Assembly: GCF_963691925.1 (NCBI RefSeq)
Contig: NC_084970.1
Coordinates: 24,786,720 to 24,850,719 of the forward strand
DNA: 64,000 nucleotides
Reading direction: 5' to 3'
Source: Scomber scombrus
Taxonomy: Eukaryota > Chordata > Actinopteri > Scombriformes > Scombridae
The notes under the pieces are model-generated. The model did no database searches. It saw nothing but the letters and a program-made list of their open reading frames with translations, and had not been told where the DNA came from. Numbering within the stretch: position 1 is the first letter of the stretch; every line of letters begins with the position of its first letter. Shown piece after piece: positions 34,500 to 47,543 of this stretch. The position numbers and the translations under genes were made by a program.

Positions 34500-37400
34500 A
34501 AAGCACTCTTTGGCTCACGCAGTTGTGAAATGATCAGGTGCCAAATGTGTGGTTAGGCTTAGCACTGGTCGAGTTTAGGGAAATATTGTATCTTTGGTTA
34601 AGTTAATATGTTCTGTGCTTCACGTCACTGTTGACTTTTCAATATGTAACCAAGACAACAATTTTTCATTAACGTTATACAAGCGCTTTGAGTGCCCACA
34701 CACAACCTTTGGATAATGTAGGAAAACAAATTAAAATGTTAAATCTGAAATATGTGAAACACAAAATATTTTGAGTGTCAACATTTTGCAAATTGACACA
34801 TATGAGCAAAACATTGTATGGTGCAAAATGTACAAAAACGTAATATCTCCCTCTACTCAAAAATGCTTTTTTCTTATTGTTGCTTCAGTTGGATGTTTGA
34901 TTTTCACTGTGCAGAATGATGTGTCTGCTGAAAAGTTTCTCTGTGCTCATTGACTGTAAGGTGTTGGCCAACAAACATGATTTGTGACATCTCAACTAGT
35001 TTGGAGGCTATCCAGTATGCAACTAACAGAAGTGTGATGTGAAAACTTGCAGCCTCAGTACACATGAACTGAGAACAGACTTCTTAGTAAAGGAGGAAAC
35101 ATATTTTGTCCAGGACTTCAACTTGTGAAATAATTAATATTTGTAAATTCATCGATTTTGGATCGTTAAATCAGGGAGAAGGAATGAGTAGACGTCCAAG
35201 GTTATTAATGAGGTAATTGTAGTTTTTGGAGGAAAAAACATTAGATGCTACTTGTTCCAAGCATAATGTTTTTTAAATGTATCTTACAGCATGTCTGGAC
35301 TTGTTTTGTCGTTATTCATGCAAAAGAAAGTGTAGCCAGCTCCTATTAGTATAAGATTGTTCAGCTGTGGATGAATTATAAGGTGAAACTATTGTAAAAC
35401 TTCCTTGATTACCACTAGCAATACAGGCAATTCTGTCATTCTTTCTTTGACTTGTGTAAGGTCCCTCACTTGAGGTGTGCATTACCGCATGTTTACCTGT
35501 CACAACATTTTTGAGGGATCCTGTTGAAGCGGAAGAGTGGCAGTTATGGAAAACAACAACACTATTTCCCATTGGGAAACCAGTGCAGATGGTGTCATAA
35601 TACAACACATGGCACATCCCTGCTTACTAAAGATTTGCTTCAGTGGAGTATCTGACATTTCCACAACTATTTCTTTAATTGACGTAGTTAAGTATGCACC
35701 CTAAATATCTGAGTTGTAAATACCTGCTGTAATGTAGTGTAAAATTATTATCCCCGTATGAAGAAACAGCCATCATTTGCACCTGTCAGTTCCACTATTA
35801 ATTTTTCAGCGTATTGTTGTTTAAGATCATTTAAAAGTAAAGTATTGTGCTGTTTTGCCACTATAAGTTGTTAATTATCAGAAAACTAGATGTTCCTAAC
35901 TTTAAGTTGTTAAATTACATTATGGTATTGTATTTAAACAGAGGTTATCCTGTGTGAGTTATATATCTTTTCAAGAGGATTTTTTAAAAACCAATGACAC
36001 AAGTGCCAGAACATATATAAGGCACATTCAAAATGCTTTAGTCTTGAAATACTATTAGGACTTCATTCAATGTCAGTTTATTGATAGTATTATAACCTTC
36101 AAAACAGCAGCCTTCTGTTACAGAGGACAGGTCTGGGAAGGGGATGATGGAGAGTGAGGGACTATTAAAAATAGGTTAAGCTTGTCTCCGCACTATTTCT
36201 AACAGGCTCAGTTTGTTCCCTCCGGGTTCTCAGTGATTTGGAGTGTGACCCTGACCCTTTGCTTCGACACACACACAAAGTCAGACGCATACACAAACAC
36301 ATACGCGCACATACACAGTTCTTCGCCCTGAAGATTGCTGTGCACTTCACTGGAACTAAATCACAGTGAATGTACTTGTCGGTTCCACTGGCCCTTAACA
36401 AGATCTGTGTAGCTGCTCTCGTCGCACTGTAAAGCGCCAGGCTGAACATGATTTAGTCTCACAGATGCATTAAAGACATTCAAAGGAAGGACAGGTGTCA
36501 CCTCTCTGATCATGTTGGTGTGACTTTGCTCTGAAGGCCCTCCTCACACATGTGATCAAACAACAAACTGAAGACAAAGTTACTGATTTATTTGAAACAT
36601 GGACATCCAATTAAGGATTATCATCTACATTTCAAAATCACAAGTTGTATTAATTAATTTATGAATAACAAATGGAAGGTTAGCTTCACGTCAGCATCCC
36701 CCAAATTATGTTTTACTCTCTCACTCTCCTGTAGGCAATAATAAAACACAAAGGTTTAGAGTTAAGTGCTGTAACATGTATTTGAACCTGTGACAACTAT
36801 CTCTGTGTGATCTAGTAAGAATAACATATTAGGTATTAATCCAACAATAGTGTCATCAGTCAACAAGAAGAGCATTAAGGATGAAAAGTAATGTGGTTTT
36901 TGGAATGGTTTTTACAGAAGAATACAGGCATGCACCATTACTGATCACATCTAAGTGAATCTTGGCAGAGGAAACTCTTACTGCCATCAGACTCCACTCA
37001 CCACGGGCAATGGATCAGCTTCATTTGATGTAAAAAAAGGAAATCTTTCTCAGAACCTCTGGCAGATGACTATAAATGGTCCACTGCACTTTCAGTTTGT
37101 AGAATTCATGCAGCAGACATTTGGAAATAACTCCCTTCTTCCCTCCTACTTTATAGACATTCACTTTAATCCTAGACAAAGAAATGATGACATTTCATTG
37201 TTGGTGAAAGTGATGTCATATCACTAATATATTCTTTACAGTTGACACAAGGCAGTTAAATAAAAATTCCTGTTTAACCTGTTTTACCCCCTCTGGCAAA
37301 AAAATAGTTTTTGGTGAAGCATTTTATGACTTATAAGTGTCTGTAGAATTTGCTATGATGGGGTGATACAAATTTACTTTAATCTTTGTCTTTTCAGGGA

Positions 37401-37879
37401 ATGAGAGATTATTCATATTCTGAGAGTGGAAAATAACAGTTTCGGGAAATATTAATTTGAGCTGTTTTCCTTTTTTTGGAGTAGGACAGTTTTATTAGTC
37501 ATGAGTGCCTTGGGAGTTAAAAGTTAAAATTACTAATTTGTGTGTGAATGGCCAGACATAAGAGTTGTTTTTTTATTTTCAATAAAAGCTGAGCTTCTAA
37601 TAGTGTACATGTCTAGACTTTTATTACATCACTGAGTTTTGTTTTACTCTACTCATACACTATATATGATGAAGTAGATGAGAAAAAAAAAGATTTTTTC
37701 TGCAGATTCGATAACTTTAATGTCACTAAAGGTAAAGTGTAATGTTTTCTGGAGCAAGGCTGTAGATAGACCTAATTAGGAAAAGAAACTATAAAGATAT
37801 ACGTATAACTAACATTATGAGTTAGTTATTTACATTATATAACAATAAGTTATATAAGTAAATTATAGTATAAGATACA
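34500..37879. other. 3.4-kb stretch without recognisable gene or repeat
   Basis: No domain was identified in any frame. The block 36165-36450 is CpG-containing and high-complexity, with a 94-codon minus frame of no known family. Small AT-rich inverted repeats occur near 37815-37860 (AACTAAC/GTTAGTT; TTATATAAC/GTTATATAA). Confidence 0.45.
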
Positions 37880-38300
37880 ACAAATATAAAAAGATTTATT
37901 TATTTATTCACAGAATAAAAAGTAAAATTTCTGGTATTAGGAGGAGTGTTTGTACTGCAGCAGTTTGGAGGAATATTGCATAGAACACATTGCACTTGAA
38001 GATATATTACAAAGAACATATTATAGTTAAGGGGTAGTAGTGGGGGCGAACGGGTGCAATAAATAAAGGAACGGTCACGGTGGTTGATAAATAATTCCAT
38101 TATTGCACTTGAGGAGTGGTAAGATGGATAATAAACAGTGACAGTGGTTGAGATATAATACAGTCAGTGCCAGTATGAACAGTTGTATATGATCAACATG
38201 TGTATGTGTTTAAATGTATGTAATGTAGCTGAGGTCCACTTCAGGTTCTTTGGTGTTTCTGTTGTAAAGAGACAGCAGACGTGTTTCTTAGATCCATTTG
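37880..38300 (-). mobile_element. Possible LINE 3' UTR remnant
   Basis: The text AATAAATAATTCCATTATTG, GATAATAAACAGTGACAGTG and GTAAAGAGACAGCAGACGTG resembles the untranslated 3' region upstream of the tail in CR1/Rex1-like teleost LINEs. There is no coding match and no clear tail. Weak. Confidence 0.25.
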
Positions 38301-38652
38301 GGTATTTGACTTATTAATATAGAGACCTTACACAGACTGAGCCCAATTATGGTCCCAGGCTTGGTCCTGATTACTGAGTGGACCAAAAAGACCATAAATG
38401 CATATTGCACATGTTTTGTGCTATTGGTAATGGTAACATTAGTTAATATAGTCAAAGATATTTTTGAAATTTCATTTGAAATTTTAAAGGATTAATTTCG
38501 TTTTGATTAATTAACAGGCAGATATAAATGATACAACCACCCATAACCATAACAACTTTACTTTTACTTATGTATTTCAGCTGGAGTATTATGGTTAAGT
38601 CTATAGGTGGGTTGTGATCTTTCTTGGTCACAGTTATTACACAGAACTCTTA

Positions 38653-39285
38653 GGCTATGTTTACACGGAAACGATCTGAACAGAAAACGCAAAAGTGGCG
38701 TTGCGTTCTCACTTTTTATTCCGCGTTTAGACAAACGTTTTTTGGGGGAAATCTGCGTGCATACGGTGACGCAAAAGTTTGTGGAATTCAATGTTGTATG
38801 CACACAACACCACAAAGTCCGCGCGCCTGTGTAGAACCATCCCTCTACTTCTCTCCCTAGTAGCGCCAAATGGAAAACCAAAACCAAAACATGGCTAACC
38901 AAAACTGACCATTTTGTCTCGGACTCCACTTCTTTCCCCCCTCCTCCGTCATTGTCGGCCCCGCTGCAGCAGACAGGTATCAGCAGAAGGAAAGGTACGT
39001 GACGTCACATGGAAGAGCGTCTGTCACCTAGGTTACAGCTTCAGACTGCAGCAAAAACTCTGATGCATTTAAGCCAGCGTGAGCAGCTCAGAGCACACTT
39101 TTGCGTTTTCAACCCTTCAGACGGGAACGCGACGGTGGAGCGTTCTTAAGATTTCCACTCTGGAGGGTGGGTTCATTTTTTTGCGTTTTTAAGCCCCCAA
39201 AACGCTGTCGCCGTCTAAACGAAAGGCACATCTGATAAAATATTTTGTCGGTTTCACCCGGGAGCGTTGTCGTGTAAAGTGGGCC
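38653..39285. mobile_element. 633-bp MITE with TTA target duplication (Harbinger-like)
   Basis: The left end GGCTATGTTTACACGGAAAC and inverted right end GGCCCACTTTACACGACAAC share the GGC...TTTACACG..AACG pattern. TTA flanks both sides (38650-38652 and 39286-39288), matching the three-base target of PIF/Harbinger elements. The interior is rich in AAACGC/GCGTTTT motifs in both orientations. It carries no transposase. The CpG-rich body and intact ends suggest a fairly recent copy. Confidence 0.8.
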
Positions 39286-39288
39286 TTA

Positions 39289-41214
39289 AATAGACATTTT
39301 GACATCGCGACTCTACACATAAAAGTGCAAAGTTTAAATCAATAGTGTTTCCCAGGCAAATCTTTAGTGTATTTTTAATCTATCAGCCCACAATGAACAT
39401 CTGATGAGACAAACAAATAGCAATAAATTAGTTACAGACTGGTAAATTAGCTGCATAGTGACCTTTTCATGGGATGTTGCACACAAACCTTCAGATGTAG
39501 CTGAAATACATCCTCCCTCAGATAGCGGCCTATAACATGGATCTGTGCATGTGGAGGATTTCCAGGATCAGGTGTAATTGGCTTCAACTGGGATAACAGC
39601 CTAGTGACTAATGTAGCCCACAGTTGCTGGGACATACGGCAGCAATGGTTTATAAGACAAAAACAGAATCCCATCAATGTTCATCAAAAACAGAGAAGTA
39701 AACAAGAAAGACAGAAAGATGCTGTTTGAAATTTATGTCACGTCTCTCTCTCAAATGCTAAACAGAAGATGGAAATTACATTTGTGGGTTGAACAATGAA
39801 CATCTGTCATGATCAATAACAATCAATTCATGTAACAGAAGCAAAGCCTAAAAGGGAAAGCTTGACATTTTAAATTTAAATGTTATTCTCCTATACAAGG
39901 GAGCTTTAAGTCGTAACTTGTTTCTGCTCTAATTTTTTTACTAGCTGCATGGCTTGAATTGTTAATATGATCTATACTGCTAGCCCGAATACACACAAGC
40001 AAGCATTTTGCTTGTGGTGTCCATTTCTTTGAATGAGAGATAGATGTAAGAAATGCTCATAGTAACTGAGGAATCATCCTTACTACTCCAAGTGACAGCT
40101 TGATGTAAGTGTGTACCTTGAAATATATATGAAAATATATATAACATAATGCCCATATCTCATTGGAATACATCATGGGTGCATTGCCTATCAAGTTTAT
40201 TAATCTCATAAAAATATTATTTAACTCTGATAGTAACAACATAGTAACACATGGCACTATCAAATTCTAAGGATCTTGTAGCCGTGAGGGCTTCCGATTG
40301 TTATAATACAGACCTTTCCAATAATTACAAGAAAAAAAAATTGAGTTGCTTTAACACATATTTGTGTATTTTTGCCAGGGTGATCAAAATGGCTAAGATG
40401 CCGTCACAAATCAATGAAGACTGAGTGAAATTCCACCAGCAGAAAAGACAGAGAACAGATCAGTAAACTGAGAGCGAGAGACAGATGGGAAACAAACAGG
40501 CTCTCCGTCAGTGTTGCTCTGCAGAGTGTAACATGCTCTTTGTGTGTGTGTCTATGTCGGTATGTGTGTCCAGCACATGGGCACAGTCCCTGAATCATAA
40601 TGTAATTTGCTGCCAAATCTTCTACACCCACTGATAGTCTGTGACATCTGTAGAGAAAACTGTAGAGTGATTGCTGATAACAAATATATGGTCAAGTACT
40701 ATGGCTTGGATTCAGTATTGGAATTATCCTAGTTATGTTTGTTGCATGTAATCATTATGTCCTTCTTACAAAAGTACATCGCCTCTTCCTGGGTCTGGGA
40801 AGCTAATATATAATATAATGTTAAAAGAAGGATATTGTGGCTTGTAAACAACTCATTCATGTGTCTGTTCAATGTCTGTCGTCTACAACGGCACATATTC
40901 CACTTGAGTGATGTCATCGCCAAAATATGAAAAACATTGGTGTTTGGTAGCGTGGTCAAAAAGATAAGGTATACAGGACAAACTAATGCAAAGCTAATAG
41001 GGGCTGTTGTTCTGTGACTCTTGTGTTGTTGTTCTTGCACTGCTGTCTGGTCTGCCTGTAATAGAACACTATGTTATAGCTTTATGCAAAGATTGATTGG
41101 CTTTATTGAAATAAGGTCTCCATCTCCATTTACTTAATTAAGGAATAGGGGCACCAACATGAAACCAAAAAATATAAAGTATTTATAGAACAGCATCAGT
41201 GTATGTTTGTGCTT
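39289..41214. other. Unassigned sequence
   Basis: No gene or repeat recognised. The part at 40380-40640 is somewhat higher in complexity (GGGCACAGTCCCTGAATCAT) and might be conserved. Confidence 0.45.
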
Positions 41215-41222
41215 TCATAGTA
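41215..41222. repeat. Target-site duplication, left copy (TCATAGTA)
   Basis: Identical to 42048-42055 on the other side of the L2 fragment. An 8-bp duplication is consistent with target-primed reverse transcription. Confidence 0.75.
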
Positions 41223-42047
41223 AAATCCTTCTCCTTACTTTTAAAGCTCTTAATGGTCAGGCTCCATCATATCTTAAAGAGCTTATAGTACCTTATGTAC
41301 CTACACTGTGCTCCCAGAACGCAGGCCTACTTGTGGTACCTAGTATCTCTAAAAGTAGAATGGGAGGCAGAGCCTTCAGTTATCAGGCTCCTCTCCTGTG
41401 GAACCATCTCCCAGATTCGGTCCGGAGGGCAGACACCCTCTCTACTTTTAAGAGTAGGCTTAAAACTTTCCTTTTTGATAAAACTTATAGTTAGCCAGCT
41501 CCTAGTTTATGCTGCTATTGGCTAAGACTGCCGGGGGACTCCTACCTCTATGATGCACTGAGCTCCTCTCTCCTCCTCTCTCTCTCTATCCATCTATCTA
41601 TATCCAATAACATTCATGTACTATTAATGCATTCAATAACCTAAACTTTTCCCCGGAGTTGTCTGTGCTTTCTCGTCTCACAGGTTATCTGGGCCTGTAG
41701 ACGTCCAGATGACAGATTCCAGTCCCGGACCTTCTAGCTTCAATGTTTATTTTCTATGTGCTTCTCTCTCTCTCTCCTATTGTTGCTCTCTCTCCTCTCT
41801 ACCCCAACCGGCCAAGGCAGATGGCCGCCCACTTTGAGCCTGGTTCTGCCTGAGGTTTCTTCCTGTTAAAAGGGAGTTTTTTCTTGCCATTGTCGCTAAG
41901 TGCTTGCTCATGTGGGAATGTTGGGTCTCTTTAAAATTAAAACCTGAAGAGTACGGTTTAGAACCTGCTCTATGTGTAAAGTGCCTTGAGATAACTTTGT
42001 TGTGATTTGGCGCTATACAAATAAAGATTGATTGATTGATTGATTGA
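41223..42047 (+). mobile_element. L2 (Maui-like) LINE 3' fragment
   Basis: An uninterrupted 90-codon frame to 41494 encodes the L2 polymerase C-terminus: KILLLTFKALNGQAPSYLKE, GLLVVPSISKSRMGGRAFSY and LLWNHLPDSVRRADTLSTFK, ending SRLKTFLFDKTYS. The 3' UTR includes CCGGCCAAGGCAGATGGCCG and ends GATTTGGCGCTATACAAATA, followed by a (GATT)n tail. It is a 5'-truncated insertion that starts inside the coding region. The open frame, clean tail and perfect target duplication mark it as young relative to the other LINEs here. Confidence 0.9.
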
Positions 42048-42055
42048 TCATAGTA
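42048..42055. repeat. Target-site duplication, right copy (TCATAGTA)
   Basis: Follows the (GATT)n tail directly and matches the left copy. One or two bases overlap with the tail, so the true length is 7-8 bp. Confidence 0.75.
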
Positions 42056-42654
42056 GGCTATATAGTATAGGTCTGAAAATAATTACTGAAACAGTTTTTA
42101 ATTTCAGCCATGCTTTAGTATACTTACTTTTACAAAACACTATTTTTGAATGTGTTCATCAATGTGATTAAATATATTCTTTTTAAAGTGCAAAAAGTGA
42201 GTTCAAGTTAAACTTGCATTCTTTCTAATGGCCAGCAGGGGGGCTTCAAAAAGAAATCCGATTGTATGGAAGGCTATGATAAAATTACCCCACGTCTCAC
42301 TTGATTTATTACCTCATTAATCACTTTCCTAATAGGTTTATGGTCTAAATCGCTAGTTTCAAGTCTTCTTCAATACAGCATGATGCTCACTTTTAAATTA
42401 TGGTCCCATTTACTTTAAATTTGATATTAAATCAGTGTATGCTTTAGAACAAGGTTACAATGTGATTGACAAGTCACTGTAATGTCGACAGCATTGGTTA
42501 TGTAAGATAAATATGGTGTTACCCTAGTTTCACAGAGTAAATTTGTAGCCATAGCTTCAGCTATTTCAGTGTGTTTTCAGTTCATGAAAGTTAACTATAA
42601 CATGTTGGTTGCTTAAAAAATCTTGTTGTTGTTTGTTTGTATTGTTTTTTGTAG

Positions 42655-43085
42655 TTGTATTTTCTAAAAGTATTTTGGTATACTAAAATATACTTTTAAA
42701 AGGATTTCAAATGCATGAACATGATGTAAAAATTAATTGAAAGTATATCTTAAGTGTATTTGGTTCATTCTCAGAATATATTGGTCATGCTATATAAATT
42801 CAATGTTGGTATACCTTTTTCACATTTGCAAGTTTGTACTTCTGATGTTCTAAGTATATTTTAACATAAGTGTGCTATTTTGGTTGGCGAAAGTACCCAA
42901 AAATACTTTACTTTAATTTATTAAAGAATGCCTTAAGTGAAGCTTTCAGTATATAACCCTTAGCACATCTTAAGTGGTTTCAATTTAACACAACTAAACA
43001 TAGTATTTTTAAACATCATTTAAAAGTACACGGACTATGAAGTATACTTTCAGGAAAAATACATAAGTGTATATTTTTTTTCATT
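42655..43085. mobile_element. Possible AT-rich MITE (AGTATACTTT motifs)
   Basis: Repeated motifs GTATACTAAAATATACTTTT, AAGTATATTTTA, ATCTTAAGTG and GAAGTATACTTTCAG occur in both orientations over 430 bp, ending in TATTTTTTTT. This resembles teleost palindromic AT-rich MITEs with AAGTATACTT modules. Boundaries and family are uncertain. Confidence 0.35.
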
Positions 43086-43394
43086 TGAGCAGTGCAGCAG
43101 AAAAAATAGAACTTAATTATCTTAGATTTTTCTATTATTCATATCACTACAGATGTAATTTCCCCTTCGACCACAAGAAGACAAAAATAATGCTATTTCA
43201 TTTTAGTTGAATGTTAAGATTAATTACAGATATCCCACTGTAAAAATGATTATGTGATCATTTTATGTTTATTGCTGTCATTAAAAAATGACCCCATAGC
43301 GACCCCAAAAACATAGTGAAACATGTGTTTGTCCCAGTACAGACATTTTCCACAAAGTGAAGCATATTCAGTGTTAGAGTTGGACTAGACACAG
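43086..43394. other. Unassigned sequence
   Basis: Nothing recognised. Confidence 0.5.
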
Positions 43395-43690
43395 GTGCTC
43401 CTTTGTTACCTCCCAAGTTTGTGATATACATGGACAAGATATCAGCCCAGACTTCATTTGGAGTGACTACAGTGGCATAACTACTTTTTCCGATAACAGT
43501 GTTCTTTTGGCTCTTGTGACACTAGATTGAAATGCACCTGAATATCAAGTTTGTTGGGATGAAGATTTACAGCCTTCAGTATGATACCATGGTAATGTCA
43601 TAGACAAAGGAGGAATCGTGGAGGGGGCACCAGCTTCCCCAAGTGGAGAAATTCAGGTATCTTGGCACATATTTACGAGTTATGGGGAAA
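43395..43690 (+). pseudogene. Non-LTR retrotransposon RT fragment
   Basis: The plus strand in shifting frames reads PPKFVIYMDKISAQTSFGV, then LFSDNSVLLALVTLD (catalytic block, LFADD in the family, here LFSDN), VGMKIYSLQYDTMVMS and LPQVEKFRYLGTYLR. The order LFxIYMDxIS, LLFADDVVLLA, GMKIxxxKxExMVL, LPQVEEFKYLG matches a common teleost RTE/Rex-type polymerase. Stops and shifts are present and flanking regions are lost. The clade is uncertain. Confidence 0.7.
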
Positions 43691-45440
43691 AAACAAAACA
43701 AAACAACAAGTTAATGAGGATGACCTTTAGGCACTGGCTGCAGTAACACAGGTTTTATTTTAGACTATTGTGATAATGAAACAACTGAATTATACAGGAA
43801 TTATTCCACAGTATCTGAGAGAATGCAGTTGAACTCTTTAACTTATCACACTGCCATTCAGAGTGAATACGTCTGCAGTGTAGGAGCTAACACCACTTCC
43901 CTCTTCTCATTTTTGAATCAGCAGTACCATGCCAGACAACAATGAGTCGCACCAAGTAAGCTTGTCCTTTGAGAGTTATTGTGGCTTAATATGATTTTTT
44001 TTAGCATGACCTGTGTGCTGCTTTACATTTTTATATGGGAAGCCACTGGCAGGCTGCAAAGTCTCTTATTAACAGGACTCATAGAATATTATCGATGCAT
44101 CAGTATCACTGCGAGACAATTCAATAACTCATACCAGCTCTCTCCCTCTAAGTAACTATCTAACTCACAAACTACTCTTTAAGTAAAGCTTGGTCTGATG
44201 GAAATTGAGAAATGATAAGTAACAAAATGCAGGCTAACTTTTCATACTTCCTTTCATTTGTGGCTTGATTGGAACTTCAAAATGGACATGTCAAAATCTT
44301 TTTTTAGGGTATGGCGCCATGCCATGAAAAGGCTTATTACTCACGGTTGTATTCATGATATGATTTTTTTTTCTCTTTTGAATACCATATTTACTTGCTT
44401 ACAAGGGAACCAAAATGTTTCAAACAATTCTGAGAGTGTTAAGGAAAGGACAGAAAGGAATGGAAGGCAAATGGTTTGGCATGCATTTTCTGAATTTAAC
44501 AAGCTTCCTTGAAACAACCTTCATGCAAAAGTTATGCTCACTCAACTTCAGTCATGGATGGCTGGTTGCTGACTTCCATAAAACACATTTGTATATTTGA
44601 ACCAGGATATATTGTCATGTTCCTGGCCGGCAGTATTTATAGCTGGCATTCTCTGCTGTCAGAGAAAGGTTGCTGAGATAGACAATGCGTTGGAGGGTTC
44701 AGACAAGCCTTACATAGGGAAAGAGTCAAGATATTGACCCCTATTAAAAAGCTCTAGTGAAGTGCTGTATATGTACAAGCAGACACACACATACACACAC
44801 TGGCATCTGCAGTCTGTGGTATATTGTCTCCTTAATCCAAATTTAGGTGTTCTATTTAGTCTTTGCTGAGGCTTGTCTATCGACGGACACTCTCAGTTTA
44901 TCCTTTATCGTAAATTTTTTAAGCAAGTATCCAAGTTCTCATTAAACCATTTTAACTGTCTCCTCAATACGACATCCACGCAACCTCTTTCCAATAATGG
45001 CTGTTCTGGGATGTACATTACAGCTACAGTCTGCCTATCTGTTGTGTAAGAGCTCTCTGAGGTATTGAAATGTGTGTCTGAGCCTTGTCCAGGGGCTGCT
45101 GATGAAAATGCATGAGGGTGGTTTTGCCCTTCACTTATCAAACTTAGTACATTAGGCTGTGTGCTGAATCACAGGGGTGCTAACTCAAGTGTTTATCAAC
45201 TTCGGATTTAGTGCACCCACAGGAAGACATAGTTTGGATTTGTCCTCACAGAAAGCACCTCTACTGGTTAAGAGTGTCCCATGACAACTTCTATTTGGTT
45301 AGTAAGGCTCTATTGTTACGCTTTATAAAGCCTATCTATCTAGTTTTGGTGTATTGAATTTATACTAGATAGAATACAACTGAGGAAGAAGTGAGGTAAA
45401 ATGTAATTTATTTAGTGACTGTTAAGATATCTTTCCCATT
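43691..45440. other. Unassigned sequence
   Basis: No gene recognised. A 78-codon minus frame at 44905-45141 and 84/61-codon plus frames near 44258-44600 have no domain. Confidence 0.45.
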
Positions 45441-45660
45441 TTCTCCTAATGCCTCTATAGGTCTTTAAGAGAAACGACATCATTCTAATACATCATACCA
45501 TCACGATAATGATCTCCAATTAGCTCAAGTCCATTCAGGGAATTAAATGGTGAAAGGGGACAAAGATCAGCCTGTCCTTACGAGTGTGAAGCTGTCAAAC
45601 TACGGTGCTAAGCACTCTGATGTCTTTGAAGTGAGTTCAAAAGGCAAGTACTGTGAATCA
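45440..45660. promoter_or_regulatory. Candidate conserved non-coding block
   Basis: A high-complexity stretch with ATAATGATCTCCAATTAGCT and CCATTCAGGGAATTAAATGG. Homeodomain-type AATTA cores are clustered, and there is no frame or repeat signature. Inference from texture only. Confidence 0.25.
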
Positions 45661-46149
45661 AAACTCTTTCCAGTCGACTCCTAATGAGTCCTAAAATTAT
45701 GGCACCCCCTCTTATGTGAGTTTGACCTTTGGAGGGGAAAGAAGTCTTTTCATTTTGTAGGTTCATTTATGGTACCAGTTGGGACAAGTTCTATTCATAT
45801 AATCATATGTTTTTTTAAAAATGTTGGATTCTGGAAACACAGCCTTTTTTATTTGCTTGAAAAAATAGGCTCACAGGCAGCTGCACTCACTTAAAGTAGT
45901 TATCTTATCATTAAAATAGTCAATAATTAAATCTAAAACACATTATACAAAACTCATTTCAGGTTTATAACCATAAAGGTGTTATTAATTGTATGTGTGT
46001 ATTGTGTATGTTTGTACCATGTGAAGCCAATCTTTTGTTGTACAGTATCAGTGTTTCTAGACAGACTGGGAATAGAAAGAATTCACTTTAATTTCAGCCA
46101 AGATAAAACTGGTGTTTACTGTAGTAATGTACTGTACTAGAGTTGAATA

Positions 46150-46445
46150 GCTTCTTATTTATGCAGTCTCCTGGGGAAATAGCAACAGCAGCACAAGAAA
46201 ACAAAGTGATGGAGAGCTTTACTGAAATGTCAGTTGACTGGAATTAATTTCCCCAGCTGCACTAAATCAAAGACCAAGATAACAAACACACTGATTATCA
46301 TCTGCAATTTAAAACGTCATATTTAAACACAACAGTGATAAAGATAAGTGGCTAATAGTTTCCAGAGGTTGGAAGTATAGCTAGGTGGCTAAATATGTTT
46401 CTCAAGTCACCCACTTTTGCATCTGGCATCATGATGTTGTCACAG
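46150..46445. promoter_or_regulatory. Candidate conserved non-coding block
   Basis: Contains TGGAATTAATTTCCCCAGCT and CTGATTATCATCTGCAATTT. It has mixed composition with AATTAATT and GATTA cores and no repeat or coding signature. It ends at a CA array. Inference only. Confidence 0.25.
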
Positions 46446-46470
46446 ACACACACACACACACACACACACA
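46446..46470. repeat. Short (CA)n tract
   Basis: About 12 CA units. Confidence 0.95.
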
Positions 46471-47060
46471 TGGCAAGACGTGAGCTACTTATTACATTTA
46501 ACTGATTAAAGTATTTAATTTAATTATATGAGAAGACTGACAATGAATCAGAATTCATGTATTGATGCTTTTATTGATCGTGTTTATCTGACATGCTCAC
46601 AAATTTATGTTTCCTACTTATTTTCATTTTCAATTTTAATTCCATTTCTCGTTTTGATTTCTTTATGTAGTTTTGTCTATTATGTGTTCCTTGCTTTTAC
46701 TTATCTTGCAATACAAACATTTCATATTAATGTTTACCCCGTTAGTGCTGCACAGACAAACAATTGAATGAACTTGACATACACATGCCCAGTGTTACTA
46801 TAGAGCTCAAACACAGCGTGCCTTACTTACCTTTCCTTAGTAACAAGTAAAAAAAAACAAAAACAACAAGTTGTTATTAGTTAATAAAGAAGGTTGTTAA
46901 CTGAGAACACAACTTAACAACTCTCCTACTCCTCTGTTTCTCATGCACACACACACACACACACGCAAAAGGAACCCTCCAGTGTGACTGGGTGAAAAGA
47001 AGCAATGAAAATGCATTAATCTAATCAGCGTTGTTCTGTATATAAGTAGAATAGATGAGA
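46471..47060. other. Unassigned sequence with short CA tract
   Basis: A CA tract of about 10 units lies near 46944-46965. A hydrophobic 79-codon plus frame (46528-46767) is AT-driven and has no family. Confidence 0.45.
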
Positions 47061-47500
47061 TGGGACAAAAGGATTGCTGAAGACTGGGAAAACCCATCAA
47101 GAACATCCAAACCACTTAATGAAGTCCTTGGCTGCTAAACAATTAATACTAGCCTACACTTTATTAAATATGCAATATAGACTATTATGGTTAAGTGTGG
47201 AAATAACAGCCATTCTACCAAGCATTAAAACGTCTAGCTCCATTTGTGACTCGTTTATGGAATCTCTCCCATTAAGGATACATTAATACTGCAAGCACAG
47301 TTGAAGGGCATTGGAAAGTACTCTTCTAAATATTAAAGATGGCTGTCAGTGGAAAAATATGTTGTCAGCAGGCTGAAGAATTAGGGCTATGTAAATTTCA
47401 TCACATCCCCTCACTTAATGACAAAGCAGAGATCAAAATGTCATGAAGGACAAAAAAGCTCTCCGTATCTGATTTAAACAAAGTCAGACACAAGATGATT
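47060..47500. promoter_or_regulatory. Candidate conserved non-coding block
   Basis: High-complexity AT-moderate sequence including ATGGAATCTCTCCCATTAAG and ACTTAATGACAAAGCAGAGA, with several TTAAT cores and no repeat match. Inference only. Confidence 0.22.
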
Positions 47501-47528
47501 ATTTAATGACCGCCTGCGTTCCAAGAAA

Positions 47529-47543
47529 CACGGACACGGACAC

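Noticed and set aside
35312..35617. 101-codon minus-strand frame
   Set aside because: No recognisable family; flanks are AT-rich non-coding DNA.
36165..36449. 94-codon minus-strand frame in a CpG-containing block
   Set aside because: Includes CA-rich simple sequence and no known domain; kept only as a note within the unassigned interval.
44905..45141. 78-codon minus-strand frame
   Set aside because: Composition is plausible but there is no domain, splice context or homologue I can name.
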